This document shows, piece after piece, positions 1 to 6,131 of a stretch of DNA of 14,079 nt (position 1 is the first letter of the stretch; the number at the start of each line of letters is the position of its first letter). Source of the stretch: Actinomycetota bacterium (GTDB taxonomy: Bacteria > Actinomycetota > Actinomycetes > Actinomycetales > Angustibacteraceae); contig JACMOY010000411.1 in the NCBI GenBank assembly GCA_014377795.1, positions 1 to 14,079 of the forward strand, read 5' to 3'. The position numbers and the translations under genes were made by a program. The notes under the pieces were generated by a model. The model did not search any database, was not told the DNA's origin, and saw nothing but the letters and a program-made list of their open reading frames with translations.

Positions 1-953
1 CGGTCGACGGCGCCGCGGACGAAGCGCGCGCCGTCCTTGTACTGGCGCATCTTGGCCTCGCGGCCGGGCAGCCGGCGCAGCAGCCGGTCGACCGGGTCGC
101 TGCCGCCCCGGCGCGCGGTGAACCGCTCGCGGATCACCGCGACGCTCGGGACGACGCCGGGCCCCACCTCGTCCATCACCACGTCGGCGTGCCCCTCGGG
201 CAGCGACATCACTGCGGTGACGGACGCGAGCTGCTCGCGCTGGGCCGGGGTGGCGAACAGGTCGATCAGCGACCCGCCGTCGCCGCGGAGCACGCCGGGC
301 AGCCGGCGCGCGACGTCCTCGAGGGTGCGCGCCAGCATCGCCGGGTCGGGCGCTAGGTCGGTGGCGAGCGACCGTGCCTGGTTCATCAGGTGCTCGCGCA
401 GCCACGGGACGGCGGTGAACTGCACCCGGTGGGTCTCCTCGTGCAGGCACACCCAGCGGCGGAAGTCGGTGGGGTCGACCTGCATCTCGCGCTCGGTCTG
501 CACCAGGTTCGGCGCCACGAGCAGCAGCCGGGGCGCACCACCGGGGTTGATGTCGTACTGGCCGAGCACCTTGCTCGACAAGAAGGCGAGCAGCCCGCCC
601 GCCTCGGCGCCGGTGACCTTGCCGCCGACCGCGGCCACCAGCGGGTGCGGCGCCTGAGGCCGGCGAGCCGTCAGCTTGTCGACGACCGGCTCGAGCATCG
701 CGCGCAGCGAGACCAGGTTGGCGTCGACCCAGCCGGGGCGGTCGACGACCAGGACGACGGCGTCGGCTGACGGCGCGTGCAGGCCGGTGATCGCCTCCAC
801 GTGCGGTTGGGCGCTGACCGCCAGCTGGCGCAGCTCGGCGACGACCTCGGCCGCCTCGCCGGGGCGCACCTGGGGCCCGGGGCGGGCCAGTCGTCGGGCG
901 GTGGCACTGGCCGTGTCCCAGTCGACGAGGCGGTCCAGCAGCGGCTCGGTCAT
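1..953 (-). CDS. Zinc-dependent metalloprotease, DUF2342/zincin-like family (C-terminus off the left edge)
   Basis: Read on the minus strand from ATG at 953-951, this gives 317 codons with no stop before the window edge, so the C-terminus is missing. The zincin motif HEETHRVQF lies at residues 171-179, with a downstream EGHADVVMD segment (E254) that fits the third metal ligand of this family. The N-terminus (MTEPLLDRLVDWDTA) is soluble, with no signal peptide or membrane segment. The family is named for F420-biosynthesis-associated hydrolases or DUF2342, and its substrate is unknown. The gene starts 25 bases after the dacB stop and is probably in the same transcript. In many actinobacteria this pair is followed by tilS, hpt and ftsH; that part would lie outside the window. 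An in-frame GTG directly precedes the ATG and could be the true start. Family assignment is firm; function is not. Confidence 0.88.
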   Translation of the reverse strand, partial: MTEPLLDRLVDWDTASATARRLARPGPQVRPGEAAEVVAELRQLAVSAQPHVEAITGLHAPSADAVVLVVDRPGWVDANLVSLRAMLEPVVDKLTARRPQAPHPLVAAVGGKVTGAEAGGLLAFLSSKVLGQYDINPGGAPRLLLVAPNLVQTEREMQVDPTDFRRWVCLHEETHRVQFTAVPWLREHLMNQARSLATDLAPDPAMLARTLEDVARRLPGVLRGDGGSLIDLFATPAQREQLASVTAVMSLPEGHADVVMDEVGPGVVPSVAVIRERFTARRGGSDPVDRLLRRLPGREAKMRQYKDGARFVRGAVD

Positions 954-978
954 CACCAGAACCTACGCGCTGGACGGC

Positions 979-2385
979 TCAGCGGCAGCCGCAGCCCGCC
1001 AGCCGGGCACCGACCCGGTCCAGCACCTCGCGGGCGGCCAGGGTGCCGGCGGTCGGCACCCGGTCGGCCATCACCACGAACACGAGCAGCCGGCCGTCGG
1101 CGTCCACCGTGGTGCCGGCGACGGCGCTGACGCCGGTCAGGGTGCCGGTCTTGGCCCGCACCACGCCCGCGGCCGGCCGGGTCCGCGCGGTGTCGAACCG
1201 GTCGGCCAGCGTGCCGGTGAACGCCGCCACGGGCAGGCCCTCGAGCATCGGCCGCAGCCGCGGCTGATCGGGCGACGTCGCCAGCACGAGCAGCTCGCCG
1301 AGCACCCGGGCCGGCACGACGCTGCCCGGGCTAAGGCCGCTGGTGTCGCGGATCGTCGTCGACCCGACGTCGACCCCGAGCTGCTGCACGGCGTCCAGGA
1401 CGGCGAGCGCAGCGTCCGTCGCGGTGGTCGGTCGGCTCAGCGACCCCGCCACCAGGCGCCCCATCACCTCCGCGAGCGCGTTGTCGCTCTCGCGCAGCGC
1501 GACCCCCAGCACCTCGCCGACGGGCGCCGACTCGACCTGCCCGAGCACTGGGGCCTGGTCCGGCGCGACGACGCGGGCCGGCGTACCGCTGACGCCCACG
1601 CCCGCCCGGCGCAGGGCCGCCGCGAACGCCACCGCCGCCGTCCGCGCCGGGTCCGTTGACGACGGGTGGCCGGGGCGGGCGCGGTCGGTGGCCAGGCCCA
1701 GGGAAGCCACCCGCCCGGCGTACCCGATCGAGACGTCAGCGGCCGCCCAGGAGGGCGCGACGGAAGGGCCGGCGAACAGCGCGTCGTCGAACCGGACGAC
1801 GACCTCGGGCTGACCCTCGTCACGCAACCGGGCGGCCACCTGGGTCGCGAGGTCGTCCAGCCCGGCGCGTCCGGCGACGTCGCGACCCGCGGCGCCCGGG
1901 GACAGCAGCATGTCGCCACCGCCGACCAGGACGACCTCGTCCGGCGCGGACCCCTGCACCACCCGCGTCGGCAACCGGGTCCGGCCACCCACCGTCGACA
2001 GCACGGCGGCCGCGGTGAGCAGCTTGGTCACCGACGCCGGCACCATCGGGCGCTCGGCCGCCACAGCTGCCAGCACCTCACCGCTGCGGGCGTCGGCGGC
2101 GTACGCCGACACGCGTGGGCCCAGCGTCGGCGCGGCGAGCAGCGGGGCCAGCGCGGCGCGCACGGCGGCCGGGGTCGGTGCCTGCGCCTGGTCCGACAGC
2201 TCGCCCAGCACACCGGCGGGCGCGAGGTGGGCCGGCTCGGACGGCGTCGGGCGCGGCGACGGGGTCGGTCGGGTCGGCACGGGGGCCACAGTCAGCACAC
2301 CGGGGGCGACGTCCAGGGAGTCGGCGACGCCGTACCCGACGACGGCCACGAGCAGCACGCCGACCGTCACGGCTCGCGCACCCAT
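979..2385 (-). CDS. dacB: D-alanyl-D-alanine carboxypeptidase/endopeptidase, PBP4 type (peptidase S13)
   Basis: The 468-residue product is a low-molecular-weight penicillin-binding protein that trims D-Ala or cleaves cross-links in peptidoglycan outside the membrane. All three active-site motifs are present and correctly ordered: SVTK at 118-121 (nucleophile S118), SDN at 300-302 and KTG at 412-414. The long spacing between the first two motifs is typical of the PBP4/S13 class. Residues 4-22 form a hydrophobic signal or anchor segment, followed by a proline/threonine-rich linker (about 38-52), so the catalytic part should be extracytoplasmic. The frame is open to 2508, but that longer N-terminus is Arg/Cys-rich and would bury the signal segment. 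The ATG at 2385 has a GAGGGGGGG ribosome site and puts the hydrophobic segment first, so I chose it. It is divergent from ppa and followed by the metalloprotease gene. Confidence 0.93.
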   Translation of the reverse strand: MGARAVTVGVLLVAVVGYGVADSLDVAPGVLTVAPVPTRPTPSPRPTPSEPAHLAPAGVLGELSDQAQAPTPAAVRAALAPLLAAPTLGPRVSAYAADARSGEVLAAVAAERPMVPASVTKLLTAAAVLSTVGGRTRLPTRVVQGSAPDEVVLVGGGDMLLSPGAAGRDVAGRAGLDDLATQVAARLRDEGQPEVVVRFDDALFAGPSVAPSWAAADVSIGYAGRVASLGLATDRARPGHPSSTDPARTAAVAFAAALRRAGVGVSGTPARVVAPDQAPVLGQVESAPVGEVLGVALRESDNALAEVMGRLVAGSLSRPTTATDAALAVLDAVQQLGVDVGSTTIRDTSGLSPGSVVPARVLGELLVLATSPDQPRLRPMLEGLPVAAFTGTLADRFDTARTRPAAGVVRAKTGTLTGVSAVAGTTVDADGRLLVFVVMADRVPTAGTLAAREVLDRVGARLAGCGCR

Positions 2386-2387
2386 CG

Positions 2388-2396
2388 CCCCCCCTC
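2388..2396 (-). promoter_or_regulatory. Ribosome binding site that decides the dacB start
   Basis: On the minus strand GAGGGGGGG sits two bases before the ATG at 2385. No comparable purine run precedes the other in-frame start at 2508, which supports the shorter protein that begins with a signal segment. Confidence 0.6.
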
Positions 2397-2435
2397 GCGC
2401 CCGTCGGGCCCCGAATGCGCGAGACTGTCGGCCCG

Positions 2436-2464
2436 CACCGCACTGACGCTCACCGCACTGACGC
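2436..2464. repeat. Two direct copies of a 14-base unit in the dacB-ppa divergent intergenic region
   Basis: CACCGCACTGACGC occurs at 2436-2449 and again at 2451-2464, one base apart (period 15). It lies in the 140-base region between the divergent dacB and ppa starts, where the promoters of both genes must be. A tandem site with a period of about one and a half helical turns could bind a regulator, or it could be a chance duplication. I see no convincing -10/-35 pair for either gene here. Confidence 0.5.
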
Positions 2465-2510
2465 CGATCGCGCCGACGTGCGACCCTAGCCGCCGTCCCG
2501 AAGCACACCG

Positions 2511-2518
2511 GAAGAGGG
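2511..2518 (+). promoter_or_regulatory. Ribosome binding site for ppa
   Basis: GAAGAGGG ends seven bases before the GTG at 2526, a good Shine-Dalgarno spacing. It supports a GTG start, which also gives the conserved N-terminus [12 protein letters not shown]. Confidence 0.65.
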
Positions 2519-2525
2519 CAACGCC

Positions 2526-3053
2526 GTGGAGTTCGACGTCACCATCGAGATCCCCAAGGGTCAGCGCAACAAGTACGAGGTCGACCACGAGAGCGGACGC
2601 ATCCGCCTGGACCGGATGCTGTTCACCTCGACGCGCTACCCCGCCGACTACGGCTACATCGAGGGCACCCTCGGCGAGGACGGCGACCCGCTGGACGCCC
2701 TCGTGCTGCTCGAGGAGCCGACCTTCCCGGGCTGCCTGATCAAGTGCCGCGCGATCGGCATGTTCCACATGCGCGACGAGATGGGCGGCGACGACAAGGT
2801 GCTCTGCCTGCCGGCCGGCGACCCCCGCCTGAAGCACCTGCAGGACCTCGACGACGTCTCGCAGTTCGACCTGCTCGAGATCCAGCACTTCTTCGAGACC
2901 TACAAGGACCTCGAGCCCGGCAAGTCCGTCGAGGGAGCGCACTGGGCCGACAAGGCCGAGGCCGAGCGCGAGATCGACCGCTCGCGCGAGCGCGCCAAGG
3001 ACCTGCCGCCGCACGCCGCCGTCAAGCTGTCCCCCGGCGTAGACGGCCACTGA
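2526..3053 (+). CDS. ppa: Inorganic pyrophosphatase, family I
   Basis: The 175-residue cytoplasmic enzyme hydrolyses pyrophosphate to phosphate and so pulls biosynthetic reactions forward. The family signature DGDPLD is at 52-57 and supplies metal ligands D52, D54 and D57, with further acidic ligands at D84 and D89 in RDEMGGDDK. The substrate-binding K11, the N-terminal [15 protein letters not shown] region and [11 protein letters not shown] (38-48) match actinobacterial enzymes closely. Length is normal, with a slightly extended charged C-terminal helix. The start is the GTG behind a good ribosome site. H21 of the mycobacterial-type active site is kept, while position 86, a histidine in the M. 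tuberculosis enzyme, is methionine here. It is transcribed away from dacB, with 84 bases before the next gene. Confidence 0.97.
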   Translation: MEFDVTIEIPKGQRNKYEVDHESGRIRLDRMLFTSTRYPADYGYIEGTLGEDGDPLDALVLLEEPTFPGCLIKCRAIGMFHMRDEMGGDDKVLCLPAGDPRLKHLQDLDDVSQFDLLEIQHFFETYKDLEPGKSVEGAHWADKAEAEREIDRSRERAKDLPPHAAVKLSPGVDGH

Positions 3054-3086
3054 CCACTCCCTGCGCCTCACCGGTTCGGGGGGCGC

Positions 3087-3110
3087 ACCGGGCCCGGTAG
3101 CCGGGGGCCG
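3087..3110 (+). terminator. GC-rich palindrome and hairpin after ppa, possible terminator
   Basis: About 33 bases after the ppa stop there is a perfect 12-base palindrome, ACCGGGCCCGGT (3087-3098), running into TAGCCGGGGGCCG. GGCCCGG and CCGGGGGCC can also pair around TAG with a bulge. No T-run follows, so this is not a classical intrinsic terminator. Actinobacteria often use such U-less hairpins, but it could equally be an operator for the downstream sensory unit. Confidence 0.3.
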
Positions 3111-3137
3111 TCGCTGGCGCCGCTGGGCGGCGGCATC

Positions 3138-3482
3138 GTGTTGACTGTGGCCGTGACCGACCACCAGGACCTCGACACCGGGGCGGTGAGCGTCTTCTTC
3201 GACCCGACCGAGACGCTGATCGTGCTGGTGGGGGACGTCGACCGCGTGCTCAGCGACGACCTGGAGCACGCCGGTCGCGACGCCATCGACCACGCGCAGT
3301 CGATCACGATCGACGCCGCCGGCGTCACGTTCATGGACTCGGTGGGCGTCGCGTTCCTGGTCCGGCTGGCCGCCGGCATCGCGACCAAGCAGCAGGTGGT
3401 GCTGCGCGACCCCTCGCTCAGCGTGCTCGACCTGCTGCAGATCACGGGGTCCATCCCCCTGTTCCGGGTCACCAGCTCGTGA
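3138..3482 (+). CDS. STAS-domain anti-sigma-factor antagonist (RsbV/SpoIIAA-like)
   Basis: The product is 114 residues, essentially one STAS domain. The segment TFMDSVGVAFLVRL (64-77) carries the conserved D-S-x-G phosphorylation motif, so S68 is the expected target of the partner kinase. In the RsbV/SpoIIAA family the unphosphorylated form binds the anti-sigma kinase and frees a sigma factor, and a PP2C phosphatase regenerates that form. Both partners follow directly at 3479 and 5632. The GTG start at 3138 gives a full-length domain; in-frame GTGs at 3147 and 3153 are alternatives. The ribosome site is poor (GGGCGGCGG, 3125-3133) and lies in a small hairpin. The stop overlaps the next start as GTGA, which implies translational coupling. 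Family call is secure; the sigma factor it controls is unknown. Confidence 0.92.
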   Translation: MLTVAVTDHQDLDTGAVSVFFDPTETLIVLVGDVDRVLSDDLEHAGRDAIDHAQSITIDAAGVTFMDSVGVAFLVRLAAGIATKQQVVLRDPSLSVLDLLQITGSIPLFRVTSS

Positions 3483-5635
3483 GGCGCGACGCGCTGCCCC
3501 CCGAGGTGAGCGCTGCCTCGACGACACCCGGGCCCGCCTTGCCCGCGCTGCTCGACCAGGCGGCGGCCGCCATCCTGCTGGTGGACGTGGCCACCACCGA
3601 GGTGCTGTACGCCAACGACCTGGCCCAGGCGATGGCCGGCCGTGCCGCGCTGCCGCTGTCGGTCGACCGGTGGGGAGCCCTGGCCGGTCTCACCGACCCC
3701 GCGGGTGGCGGCCTCGCGGGCTCCGGCGGCCCGCTGTCGCAGGTGTGCCGCGGGCTGCCCGTCGCGGGCGAGCTGATCCGCCGCGAACCCCGGCAGGCCT
3801 GCGGCGGCGCCGGCGACGAGCAGGCCCGCCAGACCAGCGACAGCGGCCTGCACGTGGACGACGTCACCGGGCCGCTGTGGGTCACCGGCTTCCCGCTCGA
3901 GGGGGACGCCGAGCTGAACGGCCGGACGCTGATCGTGTTCCTGCGGCTGCGCGGCGGGGCAGGGGCCGCCGTCGAGGTCGGGTCCGCCGCGGCCTCGGCC
4001 GCCGTCCGCATCCGCGCGGTGCTCGCGATGGACCTGGCCTTCACCATCGCCGACGCGACCAGCGAGGGTCTGCCGCTGGTCTGGGTGAACCCGGCCTTCA
4101 CCCAGGCGACCGGCTACGCCTTCGACCGGGCGGTCGGCCGCAGCTGCAGCTTCCTGCAGGGGCCTGACACCGACCCCGCGGCCGTCGAGCGGCTACGGGT
4201 CGCGCTGCGTGCGGGTCGACCGGTGGTCGAGACGCTGCTGAACTACCGCGCCGACGGCACACCGTTCTGGAACGAGGTGGCCATCTCACCGGTGCTCGAC
4301 AGCGCCGGACGGCTGGTCAACTTCGTCGGCATCCAGGCCGACGTCACTGCGCGGGTCGCCGTCGAGGCCGAGCTGGCCGAGGCCTACCGGCTCGAGCGCG
4401 CGGCCCGCGCCATCGCCGAGTCCGCCATGGCCCAGACCTCGCTGCTGGCCGACGTCAGCCACGCCGTCACCCGGGTCGACGCCCGTGAGGCGATGCCCCA
4501 GGTCACCGACCTGCTCGCCCCCGCCTGGTGCGGGTGGGCGGCGGTCTACCTCAGCGCAGACGCCGGGCTCACCTGCGTGGCCGTCAGCGGCCCCGAGCCG
4601 ACCACGCCACGCCTGCTGGGCCACCGGCTCGCCCGCGGCCGCGCTCCCCAGCCGCTGGCCGGTCTGCTCGACACCGGCGCCGCCTCGCTGGTGGTCGCCG
4701 AGCAGCTGGACCCGTTGTGGCGCCTGGGCTGCGACGCCGGGATGGTCGTGGTGCCGCTGCGGGTGCGCGAGCAGCTGCTCGGCGTCCTGCTGCTGGGGTC
4801 CCCGCGCATCGAGGGCCGCGGCACCGACCCGCTGCGCGAGCACCTGCTGCTCGCGGACGCCGTCGCCACCCGGGTCGCCCTGGCCCTGGACATCAGCCGG
4901 CTGTACGAGCGCGAGCACACCCTGGCCCAGAAGCTGCAGCTGGCGCTGCTGCCCGACCTGCCCAGCGTCAGCGGCCTGGACCTGGTCGGCCACTACCTGC
5001 CCAGCACCGACGCGGCGAGCATCGGCGGGGACTGGTACGAGGTGCTGCCCCTACCCGACGGCCGGGTGCTCGTGGCCATCGGCGACGTCGAGGGTCATGA
5101 CATCGACGCCGCTACGACCATGGGTCGGCTGCGCTCCGCGCTGCAGTCCTACGCGCTCGAGGGACACGGCCCGGCGGCGCTGGTGGGGTGGCTCGAGCAG
5201 GCGCTGACCGCACTGGCGCTGCCCCGCCTCGCCAGCGTGTGCGTCGGCCTGCTCGAGCGGCCCACCACCGACGCGCCCGGGCGGCTGCGCTGGTCCGCGG
5301 CCGGCCACCCCCCGTCCTTGCTGCGCCGGGCCGACGGGCGGGTCGAGGTGCTCGACGGGGCCCAGAGCCCGATGCTCGGCGCGCGGACCGAGCGGCACCG
5401 CGAGCACGAGGCCGTGTTCGGTGTCGGTGACCTGCTGCTGATGTACACCGACGGGTTGATCGAGGATCGTCGACGCAGCCTCGGTGACGGCATCGCGCTG
5501 CTCGCCGGCCAGCTCGCCGTCGCGGACGTCGACGACCTCTCGACGCTCTCGCGGACCCTCGTCGCGGCCGGCCCGGCCACGGTCGAGGACGACGCGGCCT
5601 TCGTGGCCGTTCGAGCCCTGGCGGCGATCGCATGA
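3479..5635 (+). CDS. Putative blue-light-sensing PAS-LOV-GAF-PP2C (SpoIIE/RsbU-type) phosphatase
   Basis: The 718-residue soluble protein has four modules. A PAS-like domain is at about 20-157 (ILLVDVATTEVLYAND). A LOV domain is at about 183-290, with NPAFTQATGY (204-213), GRSCSFLQG (220-228, candidate adduct-forming C223), N255 in LNYRADG, N265 in FWNE and Q286 in GIQADVT, matching the flavin contacts of plant and bacterial LOV domains. A linker helix (about 293-334) leads to a GAF domain (about 336-475). The C-terminal PP2C domain (about 485-718) keeps metal-site acids: D518 in GGDWYE, D536 in IGDVEGHD, D658 in MYTDG and D704/D705 near the end. The expected role is dephosphorylating the STAS protein encoded just upstream, under control of light or flavin redox state. 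Its GTG start overlaps the STAS stop (GTGA) and its stop overlaps the kinase start (ATGA). Oddities are S222 and S224 in place of the usual Asn and Arg around the cysteine. Domain calls are strong; light control is inferred. Confidence 0.9.
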   Translation: MRRDALPPEVSAASTTPGPALPALLDQAAAAILLVDVATTEVLYANDLAQAMAGRAALPLSVDRWGALAGLTDPAGGGLAGSGGPLSQVCRGLPVAGELIRREPRQACGGAGDEQARQTSDSGLHVDDVTGPLWVTGFPLEGDAELNGRTLIVFLRLRGGAGAAVEVGSAAASAAVRIRAVLAMDLAFTIADATSEGLPLVWVNPAFTQATGYAFDRAVGRSCSFLQGPDTDPAAVERLRVALRAGRPVVETLLNYRADGTPFWNEVAISPVLDSAGRLVNFVGIQADVTARVAVEAELAEAYRLERAARAIAESAMAQTSLLADVSHAVTRVDAREAMPQVTDLLAPAWCGWAAVYLSADAGLTCVAVSGPEPTTPRLLGHRLARGRAPQPLAGLLDTGAASLVVAEQLDPLWRLGCDAGMVVVPLRVREQLLGVLLLGSPRIEGRGTDPLREHLLLADAVATRVALALDISRLYEREHTLAQKLQLALLPDLPSVSGLDLVGHYLPSTDAASIGGDWYEVLPLPDGRVLVAIGDVEGHDIDAATTMGRLRSALQSYALEGHGPAALVGWLEQALTALALPRLASVCVGLLERPTTDAPGRLRWSAAGHPPSLLRRADGRVEVLDGAQSPMLGARTERHREHEAVFGVGDLLLMYTDGLIEDRRRSLGDGIALLAGQLAVADVDDLSTLSRTLVAAGPATVEDDAAFVAVRALAAIA

Positions 5636-6123
5636 GCCTGGTCGACGCGGCACTGTCCGAGGCGCCCGTGCCCCCCTCGAGCGAGCTGGCCCGCTGGCAG
5701 GTCGAGCCTACGATCGCGGCGCCGCGCGCCGTCCGGCACGACCTGCTCGCCCGCTGGGGTGACGGCGACACCATCGCCGACCCGGTGGCCGTCAGCCGCC
5801 TCGCGTTGGTGCTGACCGAGCTGGTCACCAACGCGGTGCAGCACGGCGAGCACTCCATCCGGGTCACCCTCGGCCGGACGTCGACCGGCTGGCTCGTCGT
5901 GGTCACCGAGCACCCGCCGCCGCTGCCCCGCGAGGCGGTGCGTCCCAACGCCTGGCGCAGCACCACCCCGGCTGCCGACCAGGGTGGACGCGGCCTGACG
6001 ATCGTGGCGGCCATCTCGACCCGCTGCGGGTGGACCCGAGCGCAGGGGCACCTGGTGATCTGGGCCGAGGTGCCCGACCACCCGGACCCCTTCGAGCCCT
6101 CGGCCGAGGCGACGGCGAGCTGA
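5632..6123 (+). CDS. RsbW/SpoIIAB-like HATPase anti-sigma factor / serine kinase
   Basis: The 163-residue protein belongs to the HATPase_c_2 class that binds a sigma factor and phosphorylates a STAS antagonist. The N-box is clear: LVLTELVTNAVQHG (59-72) with E63 and N67. The glycine-rich ATP lid is GGRGLTIVAAI (118-128). The G1 region, normally an Asp-containing turn, reads VVTEHPPPLP (90-99), with E93 where Asp is usual, so nucleotide binding may be altered. The start overlaps the phosphatase stop as ATGA, completing a co-translated antagonist-phosphatase-kinase unit. Proteins of this class in actinobacteria include both true sigma-factor kinases and partners of other targets. No sigma-factor gene is adjacent, since the next gene is convergent with only eight bases between the stop codons. 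Confidence 0.87.
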   Translation: MSLVDAALSEAPVPPSSELARWQVEPTIAAPRAVRHDLLARWGDGDTIADPVAVSRLALVLTELVTNAVQHGEHSIRVTLGRTSTGWLVVVTEHPPPLPREAVRPNAWRSTTPAADQGGRGLTIVAAISTRCGWTRAQGHLVIWAEVPDHPDPFEPSAEATAS

Positions 6124-6131
6124 CACGGCGC

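Noticed and set aside
676..1659. Long plus-strand frame opposite the metalloprotease and dacB genes
   Set aside because: It is Arg/His/Gly/Pro-rich with no domain, and lies opposite two genes with complete active-site motifs. This is the usual antisense shadow in high-GC DNA.
1666..2739. 357-residue plus-strand frame running through dacB into ppa
   Set aside because: Its composition is a Gly/His/Arg shadow and it overlaps the real ppa start in another frame.
2367..3527. 386-residue minus-strand frame opposite ppa and the STAS gene
   Set aside because: No recognisable motif; ppa and STAS on the other strand have clear family signatures.
6124..6131. icmF as a functional part of the light-sensing unit
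   Set aside because: The genes are convergent with only eight bases between stops and share no promoter. Photolability of adenosylcobalamin makes a link tempting, but nothing in the sequence supports it.
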